Part shown: positions 15,936-24,708 of the stretch, one piece after another
How the letters are laid out: every line of letters starts with the position of its first letter
How positions within the stretch are numbered: the first letter of the stretch is position 1
Source of the DNA: Actinomycetota bacterium
GTDB taxonomy: Bacteria; Actinomycetota; Thermoleophilia; Miltoncostaeales; Miltoncostaeaceae
Assembly (NCBI GenBank): GCA_963169235.1
Contig: CAUJCX010000040.1
Location: 1 to 38,070 of the forward strand
DNA length: 38,070 nt
Direction of reading: 5' to 3'
Program-made: the position numbers and the translations under genes
Notes under the pieces: generated by a model
The model's input: only the letters and a program-made list of their open reading frames with translations
Told to the model about the DNA's origin: nothing
Database searches by the model: none

Positions 15936-16919
15936 ATGGCTACCCCGCTTCGAGTCGCCGTCACCGGCGCCGCCGGCCAGATCGGCTACGCCCTGCTCCC
16001 CCGCATCGCCGCGGGCGAGATGTTCGGCAAGGACCAGCCGATCGAGCTGCGGCTGCTGGAGATCCCGGTGGAGCAGGTGCAGAAGGCCCTTCAGGGCGTC
16101 GCGATGGAGCTGGACGACTGCGCGTTCCCGCTGCTTTCCCGCATCGTCTGCACCGACGATCCGCGTGAGGCCTTCGGCGACGCCGACTGGTGCCTGCTGG
16201 TGGGTTCCAAGCCCCGCGGTCCGGGCATGGAGCGCGCCGACCTGCTGAAGGACAACGGCAAGATCTTCATCGCCCAGGGCAAGGCCATCGACGAGGTGGG
16301 CGCCGCGGACGTGAAGGCCGTCGTGGTGGGCAACCCGTGCAACACCAACGCCATGATCGCGGCGAACCAGTTCACGCGCATCCCGCGCGAGTCGATCACG
16401 GCGATGACCCGCCTCGACCAGAACCGCGCCGCCAGCCAGCTGGCGCAGAAGGCCGGGGTCGCGGTGACCGAGGTCGACGACATCGTGATCTACGGCAACC
16501 ACTCGCCGTCGATGTTCGCCGACTACTTCCACGCCACCATCGGCGGGAAGCCCGCCACCGACGTCATCACCGACGCCGCGTGGCTGCAGGAGGACTTCCT
16601 GCCTAAGGTCGGTAAGCGCGGCGCCGAGATCATCGCGGCCCGCGGCCTGTCGAGCGCCATGTCGGCGGCCAACGCGCTGATCGACCACGTCAAGTCGCTG
16701 TACACCCCCAGCGACGACGTGCACTCCATCGCGGTGCCCAGCGACGGCAGCTACGGCTTCGCCGACGGCGTGTGGGCGTCCGTGCCCGTGAAGACCACGG
16801 GCAAGGGCGTGTACGAGGTGCAGAAGGGCCTCACGCACGACGCGTTCGCCCAGGGCAAGATCGACGCCTCCAACGCCGAGCTGGTGGAGGAGCGCGAGAC
16901 GGTGGCCGAGCTGCTCTAA
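15936..16919 (+). CDS. mdh: Malate dehydrogenase (NAD-dependent)
   Basis: It interconverts malate and oxaloacetate. The 327-aa chain has the Rossmann loop [14 protein letters not shown], the mobile active-site loop with Arg94 and Arg100 ([15 protein letters not shown]), NPCNTNAM, Asp161 and Arg164 in MTRLDQNRA, and catalytic His189 in [10 protein letters not shown]. This is the 'cytosolic-like' MDH group widespread in actinobacteria. ATG 15936 directly follows the icd stop, with the purine-rich GAAGAGG inside the icd end as Shine-Dalgarno site, so icd and mdh form one transcript ending at the hairpin 16946-16973. Confidence 0.95.
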   Translation: MATPLRVAVTGAAGQIGYALLPRIAAGEMFGKDQPIELRLLEIPVEQVQKALQGVAMELDDCAFPLLSRIVCTDDPREAFGDADWCLLVGSKPRGPGMERADLLKDNGKIFIAQGKAIDEVGAADVKAVVVGNPCNTNAMIAANQFTRIPRESITAMTRLDQNRAASQLAQKAGVAVTEVDDIVIYGNHSPSMFADYFHATIGGKPATDVITDAAWLQEDFLPKVGKRGAEIIAARGLSSAMSAANALIDHVKSLYTPSDDVHSIAVPSDGSYGFADGVWASVPVKTTGKGVYEVQKGLTHDAFAQGKIDASNAELVEERETVAELL

Positions 16920-16945
16920 GCCGCGTCGCCCGGTACGTGTTCGTC

Positions 16946-16973
16946 CGAAGGGGGCCCCACCGGGCCCCCTTCG
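16946..16973. terminator. Bidirectional terminator between mdh and thioesterase
   Basis: A perfect 12-bp stem (16946-16957 with 16962-16973) with loop cacc lies between two convergent genes. The plus-strand tail ccgttct is weak, but the position 26 bases after the mdh stop supports the call. Confidence 0.7.
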
Positions 16974-16979
16974 CCGTTC

Positions 16980-17354
16980 TCAGGCCTCGTCCGCCTCGGG
17001 TGGCACCGGCGTGGGGCGCCCGTCGGAGTCGACGGCGACCATGGTGAAGTGGCCTTCGACGCACAGCTCGCGGCCGGCGGTGTCGAGCCGCTCGCGCCAC
17101 ACGTCCACCTTCACCCGCAGTGACGACGTGCCCACCCGCACCACGTTGGCGTCCACCTCCACCAGCTCGCCGACGCGGATGGGGCGGCGGAACTCGATGC
17201 CCTCCATCGCCACGGTCACCACGGGGCCGTGTACGCGCCGCATCGCCGCGTAGGCCGAGGCCTTGTCCATCCAGCCCACCAGCGTGCCGGCGAACAGCGT
17301 GCCCAGCGAGTTGCTGTCCGACGGGAACACCGACTGCAACAGGGTGGCGCGCAT
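16980..17354 (-). CDS. Acyl-CoA thioesterase, hotdog fold
   Basis: This 124-aa single hotdog domain of the YciA/ACOT group hydrolyses acyl-CoAs to free acids and CoA. The signature is NSLGTLFAGTLVGWMDKASA, whose Asp in WMD is the usual catalytic residue of this group. VTVAMEGIEFRRPIRVGELVEV and a final strand VEGHFTMVAVD follow. Start ATG 17354 has GAGGAG 5 bases upstream; the longer open frame upstream is not needed for the fold. It is a single gene convergent with mdh. The substrate chain length cannot be predicted. Confidence 0.85.
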   Translation of the reverse strand: MRATLLQSVFPSDSNSLGTLFAGTLVGWMDKASAYAAMRRVHGPVVTVAMEGIEFRRPIRVGELVEVDANVVRVGTSSLRVKVDVWRERLDTAGRELCVEGHFTMVAVDSDGRPTPVPPEADEA

Positions 17355-17404
17355 GGGGCTCCTCGCAGAGGGGGCGGGCGGGGGGCCCAGCCTACCCCCG
17401 GGGG

Positions 17405-19771
17405 TCAGCGCTTGGTGCGCGTCACCCGCTTCTTCACCGGGGCCTTGGCGGTGCGCGACACCGTGAACCAGCTCTGCGCCTTCGCGGTGGCCGTGTAGCG
17501 CTTGCGGGCGCCGATGTAGGGCCACACGCGCCACAGGTACCGCTGGCCCTTCTTCAGCTTCTTCGCCGAGACCACGTACGCGTTGCGGCGCGGGAACGCC
17601 GACACGACCTTGACGAAGCGGGTGCCCTGCATGCGGTACACCTGCACGTTGTAGACGGTCGCGCCGCGGTAGCGGGGCCAGCTGAGGCGGGGCGCCAGCG
17701 TGCGCACCGTCGCGCCGGCCTTCGGCCGCGAGCGCGCGGCGCCGATGGTGGCGACGACCAGCTTGGTGGTGCCCGGGCGGACGGACGTGGTGGTGGCGGG
17801 CGGGGCGCCGGCGATCGGAGCGGGCACAGGCCCGGGCGCGGGCGGCGCGGCGACGCGGAACGCCACGTCGGCGGGCGCGCTGAGGTTGCCGGCGGCGTCC
17901 GCCTGCACCAGGCGGAACGTGTACGCACCGGGCGGGAGCGCCGCGGGCAGGCGCATCGGGGCGGCGGCGACGCTGCCGGGGCCCAGGCGCGTGTCGCCCG
18001 CGGGACCGAGCACCTGCCAGCGGAACGTGCCGCCGGGCTCACCGGCCGTCCACGTGAACACCGGCTGTGCGTCGCCGTCGGCGCTGGCGCCGGTGAGGCC
18101 CGCGGGCGCGGGCGGCGGGGTGCCGTCTACGGTAAACAGCACGATCGCGTACTGGCCGTCGGTGCCCAGCGCGTTGCGCTGCCGCACCTTGAGCCGGTAC
18201 GCGCCGTCGTCGAGCGCGGAGGGCGCCACGGTGCCACTGGGGCTGGGGGCGCCGGACTGCACCGGGGTCGTGGATCCGTCCGGGACGAAGCCCTCGAGTA
18301 CCCAACTGAACATGGCGTTGGGCAGGCCGGACGCCTGGAATACGGGCGTGCGCGTGGCGACGAGGCCGCTGGGCCCGCTGACCTGGGGCGCGTCGGGGGC
18401 CGTGGTGTCGACGCGGAACGCGATGGTGTCGGAGCGGGAGGTGAGGCCGGCGCCGTCCACGGCGCGCAGCTGCCACGTGTGCTGTCCACTGGAGAGATCG
18501 GGCACCTTCTGCTGGGTCACCTTCTCACCCGTATCCAGCCTGCCATTGTTGTTCTCGTCGATGAACTCGAGGTCGGGAAGCGGGATCGAGTACTCGGCAA
18601 GCTCGAGGCCGTTGCTCGAAAGTGGTTTCACCTCGAACGACTTCGCGTTGTCGATCCACACCTCGTACCGCTGCATGCCCGTGCCGGTCTCCGTGGAGCG
18701 GGGCCACGAGAACGTGGGGCGGCGCGTGTTCACCGTCTCCGCTGGCATCGTGGGCATGGGCTTGCCCGGGGCGATGGTGTCGACCACGGTGTAGCGGACC
18801 GTCTTGGCGTTGGTGTTGCCCGCCACGTCGCTGCCCGCGTATGTGATGACGCGGTCACCGAGCTGGGTCGCGTCGCGCGTCATCGGGATGGCGTCGGTGA
18901 CCGGGGTGCCCGACCCCAGAGGACCCTGTTGGGGGGCGAGGTTGACCGTCCGGGTTCCGATGCGCATGGTGGTCGTGCAGCCCGCCAGCCCCGACGTCTC
19001 GCGGTCGATCGCGCAGCCCGGCGTGAACGTGAACGCCGAAGCCGGGCCGAGCTCGATGCGAGGCGAGCCGCCGCCGGGCGCCAGCGACGTGCCGGTCCAG
19101 GTCCAGGCAGACGGGCCGTCCAGCGGGCCGTTGGACGGTGGTACGGCGAAGTACATGGCGGGCGGCTGGTTGTCGACGCCGAGAAACATGGCGGGGACGG
19201 TGGTGGTGTTGCCCGCGGCATCGCTGACCGTGTGCTCGGGCAGCGGGGTGTCCTTCGTGGGGTGCTCGAACGGGCCCTCGTCGGCCGGGCACGGCGCGGC
19301 ATCCTCCGGCATGCAGTCGTAGTGCACCACAACGGCCTGCCGCACCCAGCCAGCCGCATTGGGGGTCACTGGAGCGGAATTGATGGGGTCCAGGAACTGC
19401 CGGCGGAGGATCGGCGGGATCTTGTCGACCGTGAACGCGACGGACTCGGTCGGGGGCGGGTCCGTGGGTGGAGCCGTAGCCGGCGGAGTCTCGTCCACAT
19501 CGAAGCGGTACGTGCCGGAGCCGACGGCGATGGGGCCCGCGGACGTCGCCGGGCCGCTGTCCGAGCCCACGGTCGCGCCGGTGCCCGTGTTGACCAGGCG
19601 CCACGTGAACGTGGTGCCGCCCGCGGTCGGCGCCCACGCCACCGACGGGTTCTGGTTGGACAGCGGCGCCGGGGCGGACGTGATGACCGCGGCCCCGGCG
19701 GGCATGGCCCAGGCCAGCGCGGCGGCGGCGCCGAGGGTCACAAGGCTCGTACGGGAGGGAAAAGCGGGCAA
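17405..19771 (-). CDS. Large secreted protein with Ig/FN3-like repeats
   Basis: This 788-aa protein starts at TTG 19771, preceded at 4-5 bases by AGGTGA, which gives an N-terminus MPAFPSRTSLVTLGAAAALA, a normal signal peptide. The body is a string of beta-sandwich modules marked by recurrent boundaries such as TVDKIPP, VDNQPP, VDTIAPGKP, VDTTAPDAP and VDGTPPPAP, as in bacterial Ig/FN3-like adhesins. A DENNNGRLDTGE stretch looks like a calcium-binding loop. The last module (about 700-770) has an FN3-like strand pattern (LAPRLSWPRY, YLWRVWPYI) and the chain ends in a Lys/Arg-rich tail with no LPXTG. It is probably a surface or matrix protein; its binding partner is unknown. Confidence 0.7.
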   Translation of the reverse strand: MPAFPSRTSLVTLGAAAALAWAMPAGAAVITSAPAPLSNQNPSVAWAPTAGGTTFTWRLVNTGTGATVGSDSGPATSAGPIAVGSGTYRFDVDETPPATAPPTDPPPTESVAFTVDKIPPILRRQFLDPINSAPVTPNAAGWVRQAVVVHYDCMPEDAAPCPADEGPFEHPTKDTPLPEHTVSDAAGNTTTVPAMFLGVDNQPPAMYFAVPPSNGPLDGPSAWTWTGTSLAPGGGSPRIELGPASAFTFTPGCAIDRETSGLAGCTTTMRIGTRTVNLAPQQGPLGSGTPVTDAIPMTRDATQLGDRVITYAGSDVAGNTNAKTVRYTVVDTIAPGKPMPTMPAETVNTRRPTFSWPRSTETGTGMQRYEVWIDNAKSFEVKPLSSNGLELAEYSIPLPDLEFIDENNNGRLDTGEKVTQQKVPDLSSGQHTWQLRAVDGAGLTSRSDTIAFRVDTTAPDAPQVSGPSGLVATRTPVFQASGLPNAMFSWVLEGFVPDGSTTPVQSGAPSPSGTVAPSALDDGAYRLKVRQRNALGTDGQYAIVLFTVDGTPPPAPAGLTGASADGDAQPVFTWTAGEPGGTFRWQVLGPAGDTRLGPGSVAAAPMRLPAALPPGAYTFRLVQADAAGNLSAPADVAFRVAAPPAPGPVPAPIAGAPPATTTSVRPGTTKLVVATIGAARSRPKAGATVRTLAPRLSWPRYRGATVYNVQVYRMQGTRFVKVVSAFPRRNAYVVSAKKLKKGQRYLWRVWPYIGARKRYTATAKAQSWFTVSRTAKAPVKKRVTRTKR

Positions 19772-19890
19772 AGAATCACCTGGTCCGAAGTCTCGGGGCG
19801 ATCCTAAGCCCGCGCGGCCCATTCGCCCTCATGCCAGGCGGGGGGTTTTCGCGCCGGAGGGCTGTACGAAAGGGGGGACGGCACGGCGGC

Positions 19891-20355
19891 TCACGCCGCA
19901 GCGAGCTGCTCCAGCCACGGCACCAGGCGGCGATACACGGCGGCCCGCATCTCGTGCGCACCCGCCACCAGCCCGTCGAGGTCGGTCCAGCGGTGGTCCT
20001 GGAACTCCTCGCTGGCGCTGAGGTCGATGCGCAGGTCGCCCCGGGGACGCACGGCGAACCAGCGCTGCACCTGCCCGCGGCGCCCGTCGTGGCGCCCGTC
20101 GCGCACGACGGCGGGCCACTCGTACGCCAGCCACTCGGGGAACTCGCCGATCACCTCCACCTGGTCGGCGGTGATTCCGGTCTCCTCCCACAGCTCGCGC
20201 AGGCCGCCGTCCAGGGGTTCCTCGCCGACGTCGAGGCCGCCCTGGGGAAGCTGCCAGTTGCCGGGGCGGTCGCTGCGCTCGAACGTCAGCACGCGGCCGT
20301 CGCGGCCGACGACGGCGACGCCCACGTTGGCGCGGAAATGCTGGCTGGGCGACAC
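19891..20355 (-). CDS. Nudix hydrolase
   Basis: This 154-aa protein has a perfect Nudix box with Gly39, Glu45, Arg53-Glu54, Glu57-Glu58 and Gly60. Such enzymes hydrolyse nucleoside diphosphates linked to another group. The surroundings (RPGNWQLPQGGLDVGEEP, EWPAVVRDG, RGQVQRWFAV) resemble the RppH/diadenosine polyphosphate hydrolase branch, but the substrate cannot be fixed. GTG 20355 begins 9 bases after the stop of the lyase-like gene, so it is probably the last gene of the minus-strand unit that starts with the sugar transferase. Whether it serves polysaccharide synthesis or simply sits downstream is not clear. Confidence 0.88.
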   Translation of the reverse strand: MSPSQHFRANVGVAVVGRDGRVLTFERSDRPGNWQLPQGGLDVGEEPLDGGLRELWEETGITADQVEVIGEFPEWLAYEWPAVVRDGRHDGRRGQVQRWFAVRPRGDLRIDLSASEEFQDHRWTDLDGLVAGAHEMRAAVYRRLVPWLEQLAAA

Positions 20356-20364
20356 CGGCGCAGC

Positions 20365-21126
20365 CTACTGGGCGATCACCACCTGGGCGATGTCGACGTG
20401 GGCGGTGCCGCCGATGCGGGCGTCGCGCGTGTACCCCACCTGCAGCGTGTCGGGCGGCGGGCCGGGCGCGTGCGTGGCGCCCGCGAACGTCACGGGTGCG
20501 CGGCCGTCGACGCTGAGCGCGGCCCTGCCGGCGGGCCCGGATGCCCACGTCACGCGCAGCAACACCGTGTGCCAGGCCCCGTCCGCGACGCGCGGCCCGG
20601 GCACCACGTGCGGGCGCCCGTCCGGGCCGGTCCCCAGTTGCAGCACAATCCGGCCGCCGTCGAGCATCAGCGCGACGGCCGGGACGGCGTCGCGCCGCGA
20701 CGACGACCACTTCGCGAGCGCCTGCCAGCGCCGGGTGAGGGGCACGCGCCCGGTGCGGAACACGACGGTGTACGCGCGCACCGAGCCCTCGGCCGGGCGT
20801 TCGACGAGGGCCAGGGCGGCGCCGTTGGTGTCGTCCCACAGGTGGTCGCGGGCGCCGACGGTGAAGCGCACCAGCCGGCGGTCGCCGCTGGCCAGCACCC
20901 GCACGGAGCCGGCCCGGGCCGCGTGGACGACGTCCCAGTGCGGCAGGCCGGGGTCGGCGAAGCGCTCGTCCAGCAGGGGCGTCGGTGCTGCCTGCCGGGT
21001 CGGCGCCGGTATCGACGCCGCGCCCTGCGCCTGCGGCACGCCGGCGGGCGTGGTGGCGAGCGCCCAGGCGGACGTCGCGGCGGCGGCCGCGGCCACGAGC
21101 GCCGCGCCGATGGGCGCCGGCCTCAC
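20365..21126 (-). CDS. Secreted jelly-roll protein, degenerate lyase-like
   Basis: This 253-aa protein has a signal peptide (MRPAPIGAALVAAAAAATSA). The single beta-jelly-roll domain resembles the lyases at 875-2389 and 32338-33171. The final segment TLQVGYTRDARIGGTAHVDI aligns with their YFKxGYY end. The lyase signatures are changed: no RAEL/RAEV is seen, KWSSSR replaces QFHS, and the Tyr/Lys of YFKxGYY are lost. By inference it binds rather than cleaves polysaccharide, or is a LamG-like lectin domain. It begins 10 bases after the coiled-coil protein gene and is followed by the Nudix gene. The GTG 21126 start has no strong Shine-Dalgarno site. Confidence 0.6.
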   Translation of the reverse strand: MRPAPIGAALVAAAAAATSAWALATTPAGVPQAQGAASIPAPTRQAAPTPLLDERFADPGLPHWDVVHAARAGSVRVLASGDRRLVRFTVGARDHLWDDTNGAALALVERPAEGSVRAYTVVFRTGRVPLTRRWQALAKWSSSRRDAVPAVALMLDGGRIVLQLGTGPDGRPHVVPGPRVADGAWHTVLLRVTWASGPAGRAALSVDGRAPVTFAGATHAPGPPPDTLQVGYTRDARIGGTAHVDIAQVVIAQ

Positions 21127-21136
21127 CTGTGGCGCC

Positions 21137-21850
21137 TTAGCGCAGTCCCAGGATGAACAGCGCCATCAGCACGCACGAGGCGGAGACGGCGGCCAGCTCG
21201 AGTCGGTGCTGGGCGACGCGGGCGAGGGCGCCCAGCGACGCGCGGCGACCCAGGCCCGTGGCGGCCGCCAGGAGGCCCGTCAGCAGGGCCACGGCCAACA
21301 GGCCCAGCGAGATGATCGCGCCGTTGCCGTTGGACGCGTCGGCCTCGGCGGCCACGACGGGGACGGGCGCGTTGCCCGCGGCGGTGGCCACCTGCTCGGC
21401 CAGGCCGCCGGTCTCGCGCATGGCACGCGACGTGTTGCGCGCCCCGGCGAGGGCGGCACGCCGGGCCGCGGCCGCGCGCAGCGCCTTCTGGCGCCTGATC
21501 TCGCGCTGACGGGCGATGCGGGCGGCGCGCTGCCGGGCCCGGGCGGCGGCAGCCTCACGGGCCCGCTGCTGCTGGATCTGCTCGGGCGTCGGCCCGCTGG
21601 GCTCCACCGGCGTCGGCGTGGCCGGCGTGACCGGGGAAGGAGTCGGCGAGGGGGCGGGGCGTGACGGTGCGGGGGCGGGGCGCGACGGTGCCGGGGCGGG
21701 GCGCGACGGTGCCGCGGGCACCGGGTCCGGCGCCTGCGGCACGGGATCGGGCGCGCCCGGCAGGTCCTGCGCCACGAGCGGGGCGGCCCCGATGGCCAGC
21801 CACATCAAGACGCCCGCCGCGAGCGCCTTCCAGGTCACGCGCCGCGTCAA
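21137..21850 (-). CDS. Membrane protein with Pro-rich repeats and Arg-rich coil, unknown function
   Basis: This 237-aa protein starts at TTG 21850, overlapping the TGA of the sugar transferase (TTGA), with GGGGAG 10 bases upstream. The layout is a signal/anchor helix (KALAAGVLMWLAIGAAPLVA), a Pro-rich segment with PSRPAPA repeats (about 40-75), a long Ala/Arg/Gln helix likely to form a coiled coil (about 88-140), and two C-terminal membrane helices (about 172-195 and 215-237). I recognise no family. Tight coupling to the initiating phosphotransferase suggests a role in assembling or positioning the polysaccharide machinery, but this is only inferred from context. Confidence 0.6.
   Translation of the reverse strand: MTRRVTWKALAAGVLMWLAIGAAPLVAQDLPGAPDPVPQAPDPVPAAPSRPAPAPSRPAPAPSRPAPSPTPSPVTPATPTPVEPSGPTPEQIQQQRAREAAAARARQRAARIARQREIRRQKALRAAAARRAALAGARNTSRAMRETGGLAEQVATAAGNAPVPVVAAEADASNGNGAIISLGLLAVALLTGLLAAATGLGRRASLGALARVAQHRLELAAVSASCVLMALFILGLR
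21651..21713. repeat. Three 21-bp tandem repeats
   Basis: Units lie at 21651-21671, 21672-21692 and 21693-21713; the last two are identical and the first differs at two bases. They encode the PSRPAPA heptad repeated in the Pro-rich part of the membrane protein. Copy number is likely to vary between strains without breaking the frame. Confidence 0.85.
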
Positions 21851-23328
21851 CTGGCGCCGTCTCCCCGCAGCACGCGCGGGACGGTCTGGAGGATGAGGCG
21901 GATGTCCCACCACAGCGACCAGTTGGTGACGTACATGTAGTCGAGGCGCACCATCTCGTCGAATGGTACGTCGTTGCGGCCGCGAACCTGCCACAGGCCG
22001 GTGATGCCGGGCTTGATGTCCAGCCGCTTGCGGCCCCAACCCTGGATCTGCACGGCCTCGTGGGTCACGAACGGGCGCGGCCCCACCACGCTCATGTCGC
22101 CGCTGAGCACGTTGAACAGCTGCGGCAGCTCATCCAGGCTCGTCTTGCGCAGGAAGCGGCCGGTGCGCGTGACGCGCGGGTCGTTCTTCATCTTGAACAG
22201 GGGGCCGGAGCCCTCCATCTCGTTGCGGTCGGCCAGGCCCATGCGCTGCGCCTCGGCGTCCTGCACCATGCTGCGGAACTTCAGGATGTGGAACGGGCGC
22301 CCGTTGGAACCCAGCCGCTCCTGGCGGAAGAACACCGGGCCGCGGGAGTCGAGCTTGACGGCCACGGCGATGGCGGCGAGCACCGGCGCCAGCACCACCA
22401 GCGCGCCGGCGGCCACGATGAGGTCGAGCGCACGCTTGGCGGCCCGCGCGCCGTGCGACAGCTGGGCGCTGCGCAGGTCGAGCAGCGGCACGCCGTTGAT
22501 CTCGCTGAGGGTGGAGTGCGCCGGGGTGATCTCGAAGTACCGCGGCACGATGCTGATGGGCAGGCGGCCGAACTTGGACGTGCGGATCGACTCGAGCACC
22601 TGGTGGGTGGGGGACGAGCTGAATGCCAGCACCAGGCGGGTCGCGTCGGTCTCGCGCAGCGCCGGCGTGATGCCCTGCGACTCCGGCAGCACCGGGATGT
22701 CCTTCAGCGAGTCGCGCAGCGGGATGGGGTCGTCGTCGACGAAGCCCACCACCCGGATGCCGTGGCCGCTGGTGCGGATGCGCTCGGCGAGCGTCTGGCC
22801 CATCTGCCCGGCGCCGTAGATGAGGACGCGCTCCGGGTTGCGGTGCCGGGCGTACGCGCGCACGGCGCCGCGCATGGCCAGGCCGAGCACGAACGCCAGC
22901 GACAGCCAGGCGGCCATGGCGATGGCCTCGGGGCGGCCGAAGCTGCCGGGCCGCAGCAGCAGGCCGAAGAACAGCCACGCCAGGGTCAGCAGCGCCAGGG
23001 CGCTGGCGATGGCGCGGGCCTCGTCCAGCACCGACGTGGTGAGCGCGCGGAACCCGTACAGGTTGAACAGCGCGAACACCATGGGCGCGATGGCCGCGAA
23101 CAGCAGGCCAGACTTCATCGCGAAGCCGTCGCTGGGGAAGCCCCACAGCTGGCTGGAGGCCAGCAGCACCAACGCGACGCCGGTGAACGCGCCCAGGTCG
23201 CACAGCATCAGCAGCGACGCCGTGCGGCGGCATTCGGCCTCGTAGCGCCGGCTCGGGGTCCACCCATCGGCGCCGGCGGGGGGCGGCGAAAGCGTGGTCT
23301 CCAGACCAGTGGGCAGCGTTGTGCTCAT
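21847..23328 (-). CDS. Exopolysaccharide-initiating polyprenyl glycosylphosphotransferase
   Basis: It transfers a sugar-1-phosphate from a nucleotide sugar to undecaprenyl phosphate, the first step of Wzx/Wzy-type polysaccharide synthesis. The 493-aa chain has four to five N-terminal membrane helices (about 35-140) and a Rossmann-like domain (VLIYGAGQMGQTLAERI). The C-terminal bacterial sugar transferase domain begins at KRALDLIVAAGALVVLAPVL and contains GPVFFRQERLG, FHILKFRSMV, RKTSLDELPQLFNVLSGDMS, VGPRP and KPGITGLWQVRGRN. This layout is that of WbaP/CpsE-like enzymes; the sugar is unknown. ATG 23328 was chosen as the only ATG before the first helix. It heads a minus-strand unit of four genes. 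Confidence 0.92.
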   Translation of the reverse strand: MSTTLPTGLETTLSPPPAGADGWTPSRRYEAECRRTASLLMLCDLGAFTGVALVLLASSQLWGFPSDGFAMKSGLLFAAIAPMVFALFNLYGFRALTTSVLDEARAIASALALLTLAWLFFGLLLRPGSFGRPEAIAMAAWLSLAFVLGLAMRGAVRAYARHRNPERVLIYGAGQMGQTLAERIRTSGHGIRVVGFVDDDPIPLRDSLKDIPVLPESQGITPALRETDATRLVLAFSSSPTHQVLESIRTSKFGRLPISIVPRYFEITPAHSTLSEINGVPLLDLRSAQLSHGARAAKRALDLIVAAGALVVLAPVLAAIAVAVKLDSRGPVFFRQERLGSNGRPFHILKFRSMVQDAEAQRMGLADRNEMEGSGPLFKMKNDPRVTRTGRFLRKTSLDELPQLFNVLSGDMSVVGPRPFVTHEAVQIQGWGRKRLDIKPGITGLWQVRGRNDVPFDEMVRLDYMYVTNWSLWWDIRLILQTVPRVLRGDGAS

Positions 23329-23474
23329 CGAGCGTCCATTCCGTGACGTGTTCCGGTAAGCGAACAAAGCGATCTCATGGTAGATACCGCCCCGTCGCCG
23401 ACGTGCTACCCGCAGGGCTGGACCCGTACCTGTACGAATGCCGGGGACGCGTCGACGACCCACCCTTCGTCGCC

Positions 23475-23504
23475 TTGCGCGGCCCCGGTCGTTTTCCCTA
23501 CGGT
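23475..23504 (+). promoter_or_regulatory. Putative promoter for the first GT4 gene
   Basis: TTGCGC (23475-23480), 18 bases, then TACGGT (23499-23504). Transcription would start at about 23511, next to ATG 23512, which would make the mRNA leaderless and would explain why no Shine-Dalgarno site is visible. Confidence 0.35.
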
Positions 23505-23511
23505 GCGGGCG

Positions 23512-24708
23512 ATGTCCGGCTCTCTTACATCTATCGGCGTCACGATGGTTGCCGACACGCTTCCGTTGGGCGGAGCCGAATCCTTACAACTGCGCGTGCT
23601 CTCCGGGCTCGACCGCAGCCGCTTCCACGCGTCGGTGGTCTGCCTGCGCGAGGCGGGCGTGATGGCGCCGCGGTTCGAGGAGGCGGGCGTCGACGTGCAC
23701 GTGATGGGGCGGCGGGGCGCGGCGCACCTGGCCACCGTGCCGGCCCTGGCGCGTGAGCTGCGCCGCCGCCGCACCGACGTGGTGCTGCTGACCACCCACC
23801 ACGCCACGCTGATGTTCGCGCCGCCCGCGGCCCGCCTGGCCGGTGCCGGTCTGGTGCTGGGGCTGCATCAGACCGGGGGGAAGGCCATCGGCATCCCCAG
23901 CTTCCCCCGCCACAGCGTCGAGGGCGCGTTCCTGCTGGACGCGCTGGTGGTGCTGACCCGGGCGCAGGTGGACTACCTGCGGGCCGAGGAGGGCTTCCTG
24001 CGGTTCCCGTGGCGCCGGGCCCCCATCGCGGTGATCCCCAACGGCGTCGACATCCCCCCGCCGGCCACCGCGGACGAGCGGGCGCAGGCGCGCCACGAGC
24101 TCGGGCTCGACCCCGGCGACCTCGCCGTCGGCATCGTCGCGGCGCTGCGGCCCGAGAAGGACCACGAGCTGCTGATGCGCGCCGCGGCCCGGATGGCGGG
24201 CGATCACCCCGCGCTGCGGCTGGTGTTGATCGGCAGCGGCGCGCGCGACGCCGAGCTGCGCGCCGAGGCGCAGCGACTGGGCATCGGCGACCGCACCGTG
24301 TTCGCCGGTTTCCGTCCCGACGCCGTGCAGCTGGCGTGCGGCCTCGACGTCGCGTGCCTGGTGTCGGTGCAGGAGACGTTCCCCACGTCGGTGATCGAGG
24401 CGATGGCGGCGGGCGTGCCCGTGGTGATGACCGACCCGCCGGGCGTGCCGCCCCTGGTGGACGACGGCGTCACGGGTTTCCGCATCCGGGTCGGCGACGA
24501 GGACGCCCTCGTCGACCGGCTGGGGCGCCTGCTGGGCGACGCGGGCGCCCGCGCCCGGATGGGCGCGGCGGCGCGGCACCGGGCCGCCACCGAGTACCCC
24601 CTCACCCGCACGGTGGACCGCTACGCGCAGGTGTTCGCCGCGGTCGCCGCCCGCCGCGGCCGCGCGGGCGTCAGCGGCGCGACCGGCGCGGGCCCAGCAG
24701 GTCGGTGA
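23512..24708 (+). CDS. GT4-family glycosyltransferase
   Basis: This 398-aa GT-B enzyme should add a sugar from a nucleotide donor to the lipid-linked repeat unit. The N-terminal domain has MVADTLPLGGAESLQLRVL (the GGAE loop). The C-terminal donor domain has VIPNGVDI, GIVAALRPEKDHELLMRAA, LVLIGSGARDAELRA and the E-x7-E motif in QETFPTSVIEAMAAGVPVV. Start ATG 23512 is the best match to the family start, although Shine-Dalgarno support is poor; ATG 23545 is the alternative. It is divergent from the sugar transferase, and its 3' end overlaps the next, convergent GT gene by 38 bases. Donor and acceptor are unknown. Confidence 0.9.
   Translation: MSGSLTSIGVTMVADTLPLGGAESLQLRVLSGLDRSRFHASVVCLREAGVMAPRFEEAGVDVHVMGRRGAAHLATVPALARELRRRRTDVVLLTTHHATLMFAPPAARLAGAGLVLGLHQTGGKAIGIPSFPRHSVEGAFLLDALVVLTRAQVDYLRAEEGFLRFPWRRAPIAVIPNGVDIPPPATADERAQARHELGLDPGDLAVGIVAALRPEKDHELLMRAAARMAGDHPALRLVLIGSGARDAELRAEAQRLGIGDRTVFAGFRPDAVQLACGLDVACLVSVQETFPTSVIEAMAAGVPVVMTDPPGVPPLVDDGVTGFRIRVGDEDALVDRLGRLLGDAGARARMGAAARHRAATEYPLTRTVDRYAQVFAAVAARRGRAGVSGATGAGPAGR

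Noticed and set aside
14595-16838. 747-codon minus-strand open frame opposite icd-mdh
   Set aside because: Val/Ala/Gly/Asp/His-rich shadow of two strongly supported genes.
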